This document shows positions 1 through 8,878 of a stretch of 64,000 nucleotides of DNA, piece by piece. The notes under the pieces are model-generated. The model saw only the letters and a program-made list of their open reading frames with translations, made no database searches and had not been told where the DNA came from. Each line of letters starts with the position of its first letter. The first letter of the stretch is position 1. The position numbers and the translations under genes are program-made. Source of the DNA: CAVXNB01 sp963763085. Lineage in GTDB: Bacteria; Actinomycetota; Acidimicrobiia; Acidimicrobiales; Bog-793. Location: the NCBI GenBank assembly GCA_963763085.1, contig CAVXNB010000004.1:1426001-1490000 (forward strand). The letters are read 5' to 3'.

Positions 1-144
1 GACTTGACCGAAGTTCAGGTTGCTCGGCTGCTTCACTGCTCGGTTGGCACGGTGAAGAGCCAGGCATCTGCAGCCCTCACCAAACTGCGGGCCGACCCCG
101 ACTTGACACCGCGTGGCGAACAGAAGGAGGCGACACGTGATTGA
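1..144 (+). CDS. ECF RNA polymerase sigma factor, C-terminal fragment
   Basis: This is the 3' end of a gene cut by the window edge; 47 codons are visible in frame 1 before the TGA. The residues VARLLHCSVGTVKSQASAAL form the region 4 helix-turn-helix that reads the -35 box, in the style of the actinobacterial SigE/SAV group (GTVKS followed by a basic, leucine-rich helix). The stop overlaps the start of the next gene by 8 bases, the translational coupling typical of an ECF sigma factor and its membrane regulator. Region 2 and the start codon lie outside the window. The class is well supported by the motif and context; the exact ECF group cannot be named. Confidence 0.85.
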   Translation, partial: DLTEVQVARLLHCSVGTVKSQASAALTKLRADPDLTPRGEQKEATRD

Positions 145-1210
145 AACCGAGAATGAGTTGCGAGAATTGCTCCGCGCCAGCGTCGCAGGTGTGCAGGCTC
201 CTGAGCGAGTTCGCCACTTCGCCCCAGTCGGCCGACGTCGCCTGCATCCGCGCCACTCGGTGCTCGTCCTCATTCCCATCCTCGCGGTGCTCGCGGCAGG
301 CGCCGCTGCAGCCGTCACGAGCTTGCAGTCCACGAACTCGGGAACGTCGCGTCTCTTCATTCGGGAGACGACCGATGGTGTCCACATCCGCGGCTACATC
401 TTCCAGGGGGTTACGGGCTTCACCGGCGAACTATCAACTGACCGTGCCGTCGGTCTCGTCTATGCCGATCGAGCACAGTTGGGACCTACCAAGGTGCGTG
501 CCGAGGACGTCACCGTATTCGGCACGAACGGACATGACGCCACGGCGGTGGCAGTCCGTGCTGGAAGCGATGTCTCGACAGTGACCGTCCGATTTCGAAG
601 CGGGGGGAGCGACACAATGCACCCGGTCGACGGCTTTGCCGTGCTCGCGCACGAGAGTTCCCGTCACGCTGGCAGCCTCACCGCCTACGATTCGAGCGGC
701 CGAGTGCTAGCCACCGCTCAGTTGCCACCACCGTCGAACCCGGGCGGTCCACCGGAGATCTCGACGCCCACCTTTGTGCGTACGACGAGCCAGGGGGTGC
801 TGATCGTCGGTCACATCGACAACGGCTTCCTCGCTCCCGATCTCGCCGACCGAGACGCCGTTCAAGTCGGCCTGGAGGGGTTCGGCGTCTGTCGACCGGC
901 GGCCCCCACGGGCCTATCTCCCGGGGTCGTCGTCGTGGGCGTGTACGAGGGCGAGCCGATGACCGTCGTCATCGTCCACTCTGGGTCCCGAATCTCCAGG
1001 GTCCGGGTGGTGTTCGCGAATCACGTCGAAGACGGCATGTCTCCTGTTGCGGGCCAGTCGGTTCTGGCGACGCTTGGAACGATCGCCTCCAACGGTCGAC
1101 TCGACACCCTCCAGCCCGGCTTCGTCGAGGGGTTCGGACACTCCGGCAAACTCGTCTCGAAGGTGGCGTTAACTCCGGTTGCCAGGGGAGATTGCTCTAG
1201 CTCGGGTTGA
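137..1210 (+). CDS. Membrane-anchored partner of ECF sigma factor (putative anti-sigma/sensor)
   Basis: The protein has 357 residues. GTG at 137 is chosen because AAGGAGG lies just upstream and the start overlaps the sigma-factor stop. The N-terminal 40 residues are charged and presumably cytoplasmic (ENELRELLRASVAG). One membrane helix follows at about residues 41-61 (VLVLIPILAVLAAGAAAAV), then about 295 extracytoplasmic residues rich in beta-strand-like, Thr/Val/Gly sequence in two similar halves; the FxRxTxxGVxIxGxI pattern recurs near residues 72 and 217. There is no recognised enzyme motif. Position and architecture suggest it holds or senses for the preceding sigma factor. No zinc-anti-sigma HxxxCxxC motif is visible, so the anti-sigma role is inference from context. 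Confidence 0.75.
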   Translation: MIETENELRELLRASVAGVQAPERVRHFAPVGRRRLHPRHSVLVLIPILAVLAAGAAAAVTSLQSTNSGTSRLFIRETTDGVHIRGYIFQGVTGFTGELSTDRAVGLVYADRAQLGPTKVRAEDVTVFGTNGHDATAVAVRAGSDVSTVTVRFRSGGSDTMHPVDGFAVLAHESSRHAGSLTAYDSSGRVLATAQLPPPSNPGGPPEISTPTFVRTTSQGVLIVGHIDNGFLAPDLADRDAVQVGLEGFGVCRPAAPTGLSPGVVVVGVYEGEPMTVVIVHSGSRISRVRVVFANHVEDGMSPVAGQSVLATLGTIASNGRLDTLQPGFVEGFGHSGKLVSKVALTPVARGDCSSSG

Positions 1211-1254
1211 CAGTCCCGCGACAAGCGGCCAGTGGCCATCTGTTCCGGCGTGAG

Positions 1255-1437
1255 ATTTAGCCCAGACTGCCGGCGTGAAGCTCTCCGCGATCGTTCGCTG
1301 CGATCGGGTGCTCGAAGGCGTCGGCGTCGGACATCCGGCGAGGGAAGCGGACTCCGCACGCGTCGATGTGGGCGGCGCTGGCAGAGCTTGCCGGAATGAC
1401 GGGCGGACGAGCGGCTCGGATGGCAGTTAGAGCGTGA
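1255..1437 (+). pseudogene. Remnant of helix-turn-helix gene (copy A)
   Basis: Read in the plus frame starting at 1318, this stretch gives ASASDIRRGKRTP, then SMWAALAELAG. Copy C at 21341-21440 encodes the near-identical ASASDVRRGKRTP and STWRALAELPG, with mostly synonymous or conservative codon changes. Just upstream, VKLSAIV in another frame matches the VNLKDII of copy B (14836-14999), so a frameshift lies near 1290. The composite pattern (hydrophobic-x-DI, ATGxS, xASxIRxGKxxP, WxALAxLAG) matches, from memory, a C-terminal helix-turn-helix common in small actinobacterial zinc-ribbon proteins. It has no start codon and no complete frame. It lies directly upstream of the ECF promoter of the next gene. 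Confidence 0.55.
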
Positions 1438-1464
1438 ACCGTCGTCGATGGAACACGATTACAC

Positions 1465-1495
1465 GGAACCTTTTCTGCACCAGATGCCTTTAAGC
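1465..1495 (+). promoter_or_regulatory. Candidate ECF-type promoter upstream of sigma gene
   Basis: GGAACC at 1465-1470 resembles the -35 element read by ECF sigma factors. About 15 bases downstream is GCCTTTAA as a possible -10. A similar layout (CCGGAA, TTCTGC, CATCTTAT) precedes the sigma gene at 21493. Autoregulation of the downstream sigma gene is inference. Confidence 0.35.
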
Positions 1496-1532
1496 AGGTA
1501 GTGAGCCCGACTTCGACGCTAGGAATTGGCTG

Positions 1533-2093
1533 ATGGGAAGTCGCAGCCTGAGGTCGTCTCGCGACGAGTTCGACCGGTTTGTCGCGAACGTGGCACCTCG
1601 CTTGATTCGGACGGGCTACCTGATGACGCGCGATCTCCACCAAGCCGAGGACCTGGTTCAAGAGGCGCTGTTCCGAACTGCGAAGCACTGGCCGCGAGTT
1701 CGGAGGATGGATTTTCCACAAGCGTACGTGCGTCGCATCCTGATCAACCTTGTCCTTCGCGACTTGAGTCGACAATCGACATCGAGCCTGACTGAGGCAG
1801 AAGACGATGAGAACCGAGCATTCGCCGACGAACGTGCCGAGCATGAAGTCCTGAAGATCGACCAACGATCGGAGATTCTCTGGCTTCTGGATTCGCTACC
1901 GCCCAATCAGCGTCTCGTCGTGGTCTTGCGGTACTTCGACGAGATGAGCGAGCAAGAGATCGCGGAACAACTCGGCTGGCCCATCGGAACGGTCAAGAGC
2001 ACTTCCTCGCGAGCGCTCGAGCGACTCCGCCGGAAGCTTGAGAGCTCATCCGAACGCGGGGTGTGGACCCTGCGCAAGCGGCACTCCTCGTGA
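1533..2093 (+). CDS. ECF sigma factor, SigE family
   Basis: The protein has 186 residues. Region 2 spans about residues 22-80, with the core DLHQAEDLVQEALFRTAKHW that contacts core polymerase and the -10. Region 4 spans about 120-168, with LPPNQRLVVVLRYF followed by the helix-turn-helix SEQEIAEQLGWPIGTVKSTS. Length and both regions are complete. It directs polymerase to a small regulon in response to an envelope signal. The next gene begins 13 bases after the stop and encodes a one-helix membrane protein, so the two form a sigma/regulator module. A candidate ECF promoter lies at 1465-1495, consistent with autoregulation. The ATG at 1533 has only a weak ribosome site (AGGAAT). Confidence 0.92.
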   Translation: MGSRSLRSSRDEFDRFVANVAPRLIRTGYLMTRDLHQAEDLVQEALFRTAKHWPRVRRMDFPQAYVRRILINLVLRDLSRQSTSSLTEAEDDENRAFADERAEHEVLKIDQRSEILWLLDSLPPNQRLVVVLRYFDEMSEQEIAEQLGWPIGTVKSTSSRALERLRRKLESSSERGVWTLRKRHSS

Positions 2094-2106
2094 AGGAGGA
2101 ACTCAG

Positions 2107-2946
2107 ATGATCGAGAACCTAGAAACTGAAGTGAGGAAGGCACTCATCTTTCGCGCCGACTCGGTACCACCAGAAGCGGTGCAGCGCCTCGTCGCGGCCG
2201 ACTACCACCCGAGAACTACGACTTACCGAATCCGGGTCGCAATCGGAGCTGGATCTGCGGCTGTGATCGCTGCCGTCGTGACATTGGTCGCAGGGGTCTT
2301 CGGACCTGGCGTTTCAGGCGCGTTCGCAAGCTGGACTCCCACGCCAACGAGAGGCCACGCGGTCCAAGTCGCACTTGCCGAGGCAGCCTGTACCGAAGCG
2401 GTTACGTCTCTTGCCCGCCAGTCAGACACTCGTAATGCCACTTCTCCGTTCATCGAAGACGGCGCCGATTGGAAGCCTGTAGTCGTGGACGTGCGGGGAG
2501 CGTTCACGTTGGTCGTATTCGCAGCTTCGGATGCGAGTGCCGAGAACGAGGCGACCTGCCTAACCGGTGGTTCGGCTTGGCGTGCGGGCCCGCAGCTGAC
2601 GCTCACTAGCAGCAAAGGAAACTCAATCACCCAGGTCGGTGCCGTCGGAGGTGGCGTCGGATCACACGTCTCCGGCCGGGGGAGCTCGTTCGCTTCTTCA
2701 AGCCCACCAACCGTTGGCGCGGTCAGCGGACCGACTGTCGATTGGGTCAGTTCGAGCAATGACGAAGTGGCGGTCGGCGAGGTCGGCGCAGGCGTGACCA
2801 GCGTGACGCTCACTTTGACCGATGACACAGTCGTGGTGACGACCGTCGCGAACGGCTACTACGCCGCGTGGTGGCCTGGGTACTCGCCAGTTCGGTCAAC
2901 GAGCTTCACCACGGCTCAAGGGACCATGACATATCACGCTCGTTAG
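2107..2946 (+). CDS. Membrane-anchored partner of ECF sigma factor
   Basis: The protein has 279 residues. ATG 2107 follows a strong AAGGAGGAACTC site; the upstream in-frame extension is rejected. The cytoplasmic head is about 42 residues and includes the amphipathic stretch ETEVRKALIFRADSVPPEAV. A membrane helix follows at about 43-66, then a roughly 210-residue extracytoplasmic part rich in Gly, Ser, Thr and Val, with a segment ending YAAWWPGYSP near the C-terminus. It has no enzyme motif. It forms a two-gene unit with the preceding sigma factor. It is probably the sensor/anti-sigma of the pair; the fold of the outer domain is not recognised. The later Gly/Ser-rich segment at about 180-215 looks like a linker. 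Confidence 0.75.
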   Translation: MIENLETEVRKALIFRADSVPPEAVQRLVAADYHPRTTTYRIRVAIGAGSAAVIAAVVTLVAGVFGPGVSGAFASWTPTPTRGHAVQVALAEAACTEAVTSLARQSDTRNATSPFIEDGADWKPVVVDVRGAFTLVVFAASDASAENEATCLTGGSAWRAGPQLTLTSSKGNSITQVGAVGGGVGSHVSGRGSSFASSSPPTVGAVSGPTVDWVSSSNDEVAVGEVGAGVTSVTLTLTDDTVVVTTVANGYYAAWWPGYSPVRSTSFTTAQGTMTYHAR

Positions 2947-2990
2947 CAGTGCTGGTGGCGGCAGCGCCCGCATCCACGGAGGAGTAGCAC

Positions 2991-4364
2991 ATGAACGCTC
3001 TGTCGAGAGGTGTCCGCAATGCCTTCCGCAACGCCACGAGGGCGATATCGATCATCCTCATCCTCGGGCTCGCCATCGGCCTCTCCTTCGTCATGCTGAT
3101 CGCGCATCGCTCGGTCACCGACAAGGTCGCGACGACGCTCAGCTCGGTCGGCAACACCGTGACCATCGGCCCGTCCGGCTACTCGGTTGGCGGCCTGCTC
3201 GGGAAGAACCTCACGACCGCCGAGCTCGCCCCCATCGCTCACCTCCACGGAGTCACGAGTCTGGACGAGAGCCTCAACGGCTCGGCTCAGACCCGTGGCA
3301 CATCGCACAACCCCTGCCCCAAGGGCGCCACTTGCCATCGCTCCCCGAGCAGCAAGAGTCCAATCAAGCAAGGCTCGACGAGCCTCAAGTCGCCTATGAG
3401 CCTGGCGGCCAGAAGGGCGGGCCTCGCATGTGAGCCGAAACCCTGCACGCCGCCGGTCCTGGGCATTCAGGCCCTGTACTTCACCGGATCCACCCAGCCG
3501 ACGAACCCGGTGAACATCGGGGCGTCCGAGCTCAAGATCGTGAGCGGCCATGCGATCTCGGGCACGAGTGCGGCGGACGGCGCCATGGTGAGCACGACAA
3601 TGGCGCGAGAAAATGGGCTCAAGGTCGGCTCGACCTTTAGCGCTTACGGCAAGACGCTCACCGTCGCAGCCATCTTCGAGAGCGACAACCAATCGGCCGA
3701 CAACACGGTCGTCACCTCGCTGCCAGTCCTGCAGCGCCTGACGGGGGACACCAGCCAGGTCTTCTCCGCCGTCGTGACCGTCGCCTCGCTGACCGAGCTG
3801 GCAACGGTGACCTCGGAGATCGAGAGCAATCTCGGCCCCTTGGCGAGCGTGGTGAGCAACGTGGCCGACGCCAACAAGGCGATCGGCTCGCTCGACAGCG
3901 TCAATGGCATCGCCCTCTACAGCCTCGCCGGTGCCGTCGGGGCCGCCGTCGTGATCCTCCTCCTTGTCATGGTGATGGTCGTGCGGGAGCGCAAGCGCGA
4001 GATCGGGATCCTGAAGGCGATCGGCTCCTCGAACGGCAGGATCATGGCGCAGTTCACGACCGAGGCGGTGACCTTCACCCTTCTCGGCTGGGTCGTGGGC
4101 CTCGTTGCCGGCATCATCGCCGCCAGCCCCGTGACCTCGTCGCTCGTCTCGCACAGCGGGGTGTTATCAGACACGGGAGCCCGCGGTCTGTTCGGCGCCC
4201 CGGACCCGTTTCTCACCCACCTGAGCGACATCAACGCGCAGGTCGGGTGGGGAGTGATCCTCGAGGGCGTGGCCGCGGCCGTGGTCGTCGCGGTCCTCGC
4301 CAGCGCAGGAGCTGCTTGGATGATCGGCAGGATCCGGCCCGCCGAAGTGCTCCGGAGCGAGTGA
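2991..4364 (+). CDS. ABC transporter permease, MacB/FtsX family
   Basis: The protein has 457 residues. It starts at ATG 2991 behind ACGGAGGAG. Architecture is MacB/FtsX-like: one N-terminal membrane helix (about residues 17-37, ISIILILGLAIGLSFVMLIA), a large extracytoplasmic domain of about 260 residues, then three C-terminal helices (about 303-326, 355-380, 420-445). The cytoplasmic motif RERKREIGILKAIGSSNGRI between helices 2 and 3 is the family's coupling-helix signature. The extracytoplasmic part contains an unusual Cys-containing insert near residues 108-115 and 140-150. It is followed one base later by the cognate ATPase. Such pairs work as mechanotransmission machines exporting peptides or antibiotics or acting on the envelope; the substrate cannot be told. 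Confidence 0.9.
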   Translation: MNALSRGVRNAFRNATRAISIILILGLAIGLSFVMLIAHRSVTDKVATTLSSVGNTVTIGPSGYSVGGLLGKNLTTAELAPIAHLHGVTSLDESLNGSAQTRGTSHNPCPKGATCHRSPSSKSPIKQGSTSLKSPMSLAARRAGLACEPKPCTPPVLGIQALYFTGSTQPTNPVNIGASELKIVSGHAISGTSAADGAMVSTTMARENGLKVGSTFSAYGKTLTVAAIFESDNQSADNTVVTSLPVLQRLTGDTSQVFSAVVTVASLTELATVTSEIESNLGPLASVVSNVADANKAIGSLDSVNGIALYSLAGAVGAAVVILLLVMVMVVRERKREIGILKAIGSSNGRIMAQFTTEAVTFTLLGWVVGLVAGIIAASPVTSSLVSHSGVLSDTGARGLFGAPDPFLTHLSDINAQVGWGVILEGVAAAVVVAVLASAGAAWMIGRIRPAEVLRSE

Positions 4365-4365
4365 C

Positions 4366-5043
4366 GTGCTCGAGGTCAGAAACGTGACGAAGTCGTTCGG
4401 CTCGGGGGACCGCTCGGTGACGGCCGTGAACGGCGTGACGATGACCGTAGCCGACGGCGAGTTCGTCGCCATTGTCGGACGCAGCGGGAGCGGCAAGACC
4501 ACCCTCATGAGCCTGCTCGGAGCCCTCGAGCAACCGACGGACGGAATGATCTTTGTGGACGGCCAAGACATCACGCGGCTCAGCCCGGGCGAGCTCGTCC
4601 ACTACCGGGGCCGCAAGATCGGCTTCGTGTTCCAGAGTTACAATCTCGTCCCGAACTTGACCTCCACGGAGAACGTGATGCTCCCGATGGAGTTCATCGG
4701 CGTCGGCAAAGTCGAGCGAAGGACACGGGCGGCGCAGCTGCTGAATCAAGTCGAGCTGTCCGGCGCTAAGGAGGAGCGCAAGCCAGGCCGGTTGAGCGGC
4801 GGCGAACAGCAGCGCGTCGCCATCGCCCGAGCGCTTGCCAACAAGCCGTCGATCATCCTGGCCGATGAGCCCGCTGGCAACCTAGACAGCCAGACCAGCT
4901 CGACCATCATTGAGCTTCTCCGCGGTCTCTCCCGCTCCAACGGCACGACCGTGATCGTCGTCACCCACGACGCCTCTATCGCCGACCAAGCAGACCGGGT
5001 GCTGCGCCTCGAGGACGGCCGTCTCTTGCCCACGAGCAGCTGA
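4366..5043 (+). CDS. ABC transporter ATP-binding protein, MacB/LolD family
   Basis: The protein has 225 residues, the usual length for the family, and starts at GTG 4366 right after the permease stop. Walker A is GRSGSGKTT (about residues 38-46), the Q-loop is FVFQSYNLVP, the ABC signature is LSGGEQQRVAIARAL, Walker B is IILADEP followed by AGNLD, and the H-loop is VVTHD. The AGNLDSxT and SYNLVPNLT signatures are typical of the MacB/LolD/FtsE group and match the permease 5' of it. It energises that permease at the membrane. The pair has no adjacent membrane-fusion protein, as expected in a monoderm. Confidence 0.95.
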   Translation: MLEVRNVTKSFGSGDRSVTAVNGVTMTVADGEFVAIVGRSGSGKTTLMSLLGALEQPTDGMIFVDGQDITRLSPGELVHYRGRKIGFVFQSYNLVPNLTSTENVMLPMEFIGVGKVERRTRAAQLLNQVELSGAKEERKPGRLSGGEQQRVAIARALANKPSIILADEPAGNLDSQTSSTIIELLRGLSRSNGTTVIVVTHDASIADQADRVLRLEDGRLLPTSS

Positions 5044-5264
5044 GGCCGGTGGTCGTGGGCCGGTCCTGCTCGCCTCTCGCCGGCAGCCCTCCTCTCTCCC
5101 CGCTGGTCGCCGGCCTGCCGCTCGCTCCTGTCCCCGGTCTTTGGCCTACCTTCGTGCTGCTGTCCCTCTTCCCACAGAAACAAAACAAACAAAAAGGAGG
5201 GAGAGAGCAGGGCCGGCGGGAGAGAGAGCTGGCGGGCCGACGGTCGAGTGCTCGTTCACTTGAC
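5044..5264 (+). other. Intergenic, low-complexity purine-rich tract
   Basis: This lies between the ABC operon and a convergent lipoprotein gene. It begins with a possible hairpin (GCCGG near 5052 against CCGGC near 5080), then pyrimidine-rich CTCCTCTCTCCCC, then from 5177 an A-rich/AG-rich run (AAACAAAACAAACAAAAAGG and GGGAGAGAGAG). The AT-rich patch is striking in this GC-rich background. It may act as a bidirectional terminator; no gene is supported. Confidence 0.3.
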
Positions 5265-6407
5265 TCAACCAGACGAGCAGCGCGCTCCGTCTGTCCACGC
5301 CTCAGTCATCTGCCATGGCCTGGCCGGTATCTTGGGTTCAAAGAAGGCCAACCGCATGGCGACGGGATACCGTGCGCCAGGAAGTAAGGGGTTAGGCCAT
5401 GGACAATCCGCCAGCTCGATGGCACTCGCACGGGGGTAGGAGTAGAAGTGGGGCCGCAACGTCGACGCCGCAGGGAGCCCGGGCCACTTCGCCCACTTTG
5501 ATCCGTAGGCATACAGCAACGCACGAAAGCTATTGCTTCCAAGCGCGTCGAGCCGAGATGCAACTGATGTCGGGATCGCCGAGCTATTAGACCGGACGGC
5601 TGTTGACAGGGCCTTGAGCAACCCTGCGTATTCCTTGGTCAGTCCGGCGCACAAGGCCATTTTCAACCCTCCACAGTTGGGATGCACTGCGGTCGAAGCT
5701 AGCGTTAGGGGCCTCGGCGACCCGGGGTTAACCGAGGTATCGGCCGCTCCGCTCGAGCTCGCGTTGGCCTTTGTCGCAGCCGTCACGCCAGCCACAAAGG
5801 ACTTACTACATCTCAGAGCTGAGCCAATACAGAGCGCGAGGCCCCAAGGAAGCACTGAGCTGGAGTTCCCCTGGTCCGTTCGGAAGGTAATTCTGACTCC
5901 CGCGATTTCGTACACGCCTGCCCGATCAACCGACAAGAGTGCAACGACGTCAACGATGTCTCCGTCGTGCGCGGGGTAGCCTTGCAAAGGAAGAAATAGA
6001 TGGCTGCCAAAGGCTGCTGCTAACGCAGGATCAACTGACTCGACCGACTGAACGACCCCCAAGCCCAGCTGAATCCATGGTGGCTCTACGTGAGGAGCGA
6101 CCAGCGGCGGTACCTTGCCGCCAATCCCCCCAGGCGGAGCCAGCAGATCCATCCGAACTAGCGAGATCTTGCCTGGGTACGTGTCATCAAACTGTGCGGC
6201 GAAAACGGCTGGCGCCGGAGATGACGCCTTCATCGTCAAGGTGGAAATACTCACGAAAGGGGCGCCGCTTCCGGAACTTGACCCTCCACAAGCGACGAGC
6301 AACGGACACATCGCCAGTAGCGCGAGCAGTATTGCGGGACGCCGATGCCAGGGCGCCCCGGTGAGTTTTGCGTCGTTGTGTTGTGGGGAAAGTCTTGTAA
6401 TGACCAT
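5265..6407 (-). CDS. Secreted lipoprotein of unknown function
   Basis: The protein has 380 residues. The N-terminus is a lipoprotein signal peptide: basic start, hydrophobic ILLALLAMCPLLVAC with Cys40 as the lipidation site, then a flexible GGSSSGSG linker. The mature part contains a segment at about 50-190 that reads like an Ig-like or copper-chaperone-like beta domain (VVALLSVDRAGVYEIAGVRI), and a C-terminal helical half with LTKEYAGLLKALSTAV. No catalytic motif is recognised. It is monocistronic or led by the downstream-strand neighbour 6686-8533, 278 bases away on the same strand. Note TGAGGCGT near the 3' end, the octamer at which two other genes here carry frameshifts; the last 12 codons should therefore be treated with caution. 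Confidence 0.8.
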   Translation of the reverse strand: MVITRLSPQHNDAKLTGAPWHRRPAILLALLAMCPLLVACGGSSSGSGAPFVSISTLTMKASSPAPAVFAAQFDDTYPGKISLVRMDLLAPPGGIGGKVPPLVAPHVEPPWIQLGLGVVQSVESVDPALAAAFGSHLFLPLQGYPAHDGDIVDVVALLSVDRAGVYEIAGVRITFRTDQGNSSSVLPWGLALCIGSALRCSKSFVAGVTAATKANASSSGAADTSVNPGSPRPLTLASTAVHPNCGGLKMALCAGLTKEYAGLLKALSTAVRSNSSAIPTSVASRLDALGSNSFRALLYAYGSKWAKWPGLPAASTLRPHFYSYPRASAIELADCPWPNPLLPGARYPVAMRLAFFEPKIPARPWQMTEAWTDGARCSSG

Positions 6408-6685
6408 TGTCTGATCAGCCAGCCAGCCTTTGCGACAACATGTTCAAGCTGCACGTCCTCACAACATCAGAATCTAGGCCAGCGGGGGCAGCCCAGGTGC
6501 GTTCAAGAGGCTGGCATTCGGCGGGATGATCCTTTGCTGCGAGCTGCGTTTCGCGACCAGGTCGTGCTCAACGCCGTCGGCAGGTACCCTCGCGACGATG
6601 CGCCGCGTGAGAGCAACCCAGCGAGGATGGGTCGCCTGGATTGCCGATCCTCACTGTCGGGCTAGGCCGCAGAATGGGATCCCGA

Positions 6686-8533
6686 CTACCCAAATGGGTA
6701 CGGTCGCTGATGGGCGGAAACTGGGCTGATCGGGAACGAGGAACGGTGCCAGGAGGCGCCCCCGTTCGTCGTTGTCTCCAGGAAAGCTCGTTGAGTCTCG
6801 GCCGAGTCACCTCCGATTCCCGAGATCGCGCAGAATCTCAGCCCCGCGCATGAGAACGTCAAGAAATGGCCGGGCAGGCTGACGAGCCACGACATGCCGC
6901 CATCTCGACTCACGAGAAGGCCCGATCTGTTGGCGACGGACCCAAGAGCCCGGCACTCGAAAGCTGAGAGGCATGTGATGTCGCGCAGGGAAAACGTGTT
7001 CGTCTGCAAGGACTCCGCCCAGTGCCGACCGTAGTCCGGCGAGGTTGCCAGCTTGTTCGCGCCTGGGTGTCCCGGCCCGGTGGGGTCGGTGGCGGCCGAA
7101 AGTGCGCAGTGCCCGGAGGTGCCGCACCACAGGGCGTTGACCCATCCGAAGCCTGACGGCACCGGACCACGACGCCAGGTGCGGCCTCCGTTGGCGGTCG
7201 TGAGCAGGACAGTCTTGTAGGTATTGCGGAACGACAGTGACGAACCGATTTGAGCCGAAGACTCCCAGCTGTAATAGGCGGCGCAGTGCAGCGCGTCCGA
7301 ACAGTTTGCTCCCGAGAACACTTTGTCGGCAGTCGGAGGTGGTCGAATCAACGTGAGCAGCTGCCACGAGGTGCCGGCGTTGCCAGTGAGTAGCGCCGCT
7401 CGACCGTCGGCGAGCACACAGCGAGATGACGTCATGCAGGCGAGCTGACCTACGCCAGCACCCAGATTGTTGCCGCTAGGGCCAAGCGGGGCAGGCAAGA
7501 TGTGCCAGGACTTGCCACCGTCGCTGCTTCGAGCAATTGGTAGTTCGGTGGCTTGGAGTGGAAAGGCGTCGTCGGCCCGGGCGACTAGACAGCGCTGCAA
7601 CGTCGGGCAGGACACGTTGGCGACGACGATGTAGCCCCCGGCATTGGGAAGGTGCGTCGCCTTGAAGAGCTGGGCGACTGGGAAGCCAACATCATGCCAG
7701 CGTTGGCCTCCATCGGTGGTCAGCGCAACAGTGGCGAACTCCTTCGGCGGCTGGAAGATGAAGCTAGCACCGAACGCAACACATCGAAGAGGAGCTGGGC
7801 ACGAGACAGAAGCCCACTGGACAACGTCCGTCTCGACAAATGTCGCAGCGGAGAATCCGGGCCCTCGTGCCAAACTCGACCAAGCCGATGTCACACTCGT
7901 GGCCAATAGACCGACGGCGACAATTAGCGGAATCGCAAGGAGTCGCAGCGCGGCATGGTGCACCCCCCACAAGCTCCAGATCGCAACCGCCAGACCCAAC
8001 GCGACGCTGATGGCAATGACCAAGGGCGGGTACCGCCAACCCGTGAAGCCGAACTCGCTCGCGGTCCGCCCCACATTCACCCCAAAAATCACCGCAGTTG
8101 GCACGAGCGCCAAGAGGAGCGGTTGGCCGATCAGCAGCGATTGAGCCAGAACCGTGCCCCTTCCTCGTCCGGCTTCGGAGTCGCGTCGGGTTCGCCAGGT
8201 AGAGCTGGCCCCGTAGGCGAGGGCGATGGCTAGAATTGCCAGCGGCACCAGGTAGGCAATCAGACCGCTCGCATCCAGCGCGACAATCATCCGCTCAGAC
8301 GAGGGAGGGGTGAGAAAGCGCTCGAGGTCAGCGCTAGCTCCGAGGACCCACCAGAGACCGAAGCCGATCAGTGTCGACGCGCTGATCGCTTCGGCGGCAA
8401 GGAGTGCCGCTAGAAGTCCGCGACTTCGAGGTGAAAGCGTCCGCGCCTTCCTCTGGCTTTGTGGTGGTTGGCCTTCGGGTGGATCACCGCCGTCCGAATC
8501 TTGTGCAGTAGGGCGTTCTCCGGTCACAAGCAC
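6686..8533 (-). CDS. Polytopic membrane protein with C-terminal BNR/YCF48-like beta-propeller
   Basis: The protein has 615 residues. After a charged cytoplasmic head of about 38 residues come five predicted helices (about 39-65, 88-108, 128-152, 168-190, 195-215). The remaining 390 residues are an extracytoplasmic propeller built of two alternating signatures. One is a Cys pair of the type VSCPAPLRCVAFGA or VSCPTLQRCLVA. The other is the Asp-box/BNR motif TTDGGQRWHDVGF, SSDGGKSWHIL, TANGGRTWRRG, SRDGGMSWLV and TTNGGASWHRS. Such propellers bind glycans or proteins; no sialidase catalytic residues are evident. It shares the SCPTxxxC repeat with 8879-11932, 25186-25377 and 32439-33656. GTG/ATG choice at the 5' end is not certain. 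Confidence 0.82.
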   Translation of the reverse strand: MLVTGERPTAQDSDGGDPPEGQPPQSQRKARTLSPRSRGLLAALLAAEAISASTLIGFGLWWVLGASADLERFLTPPSSERMIVALDASGLIAYLVPLAILAIALAYGASSTWRTRRDSEAGRGRGTVLAQSLLIGQPLLLALVPTAVIFGVNVGRTASEFGFTGWRYPPLVIAISVALGLAVAIWSLWGVHHAALRLLAIPLIVAVGLLATSVTSAWSSLARGPGFSAATFVETDVVQWASVSCPAPLRCVAFGASFIFQPPKEFATVALTTDGGQRWHDVGFPVAQLFKATHLPNAGGYIVVANVSCPTLQRCLVARADDAFPLQATELPIARSSDGGKSWHILPAPLGPSGNNLGAGVGQLACMTSSRCVLADGRAALLTGNAGTSWQLLTLIRPPPTADKVFSGANCSDALHCAAYYSWESSAQIGSSLSFRNTYKTVLLTTANGGRTWRRGPVPSGFGWVNALWCGTSGHCALSAATDPTGPGHPGANKLATSPDYGRHWAESLQTNTFSLRDITCLSAFECRALGSVANRSGLLVSRDGGMSWLVSLPGHFLTFSCAGLRFCAISGIGGDSAETQRAFLETTTNGGASWHRSSFPISPVSAHQRPYPFG

Positions 8534-8878
8534 CTCGTCCGGCTAGCGCGTTGCAGCAGCTGCGCAGGTCTATCCTCCCACAGGTTCGTGGTGGTCCTTG
8601 AAGCCATTCTTGAGCGCCGGCCTACCGGCTAAGGCGAGGGGCGATCCGGCATAAATCGGGGGAGGCTCTTTCGAGCACCGAGGTGTAGCATTCAACTCAG
8701 TCTCCTTGAGCTGCAATTTGCGGTTTCTGACGGTCCTGGAGAAGTCGGAGCGGAGTGTCAGTGGCCCAAATCAGCTATCAAACGGTCGCCTCATTAGTCG
8801 TTGTGGCGTGAGCGCAGTCCTCACCGTGCTCCTTTGCACCACTATTGGAGACAAGGTCTCGAACGGTGAAGAGGTCAG
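8534..8878. other. Divergent intergenic region
   Basis: These 345 bases separate two divergent propeller genes and must hold promoters for both. No confident -35/-10 pair, palindrome or small ORF was seen. The ribosome site for 8879 (GAAGAGGTC) lies at its end. Confidence 0.4.

Noticed and set aside
2943..4154. 403-codon minus-strand open frame
   Set aside because: Antisense to the ABC permease; the composition is Arg/His/Asp-rich with no domain.
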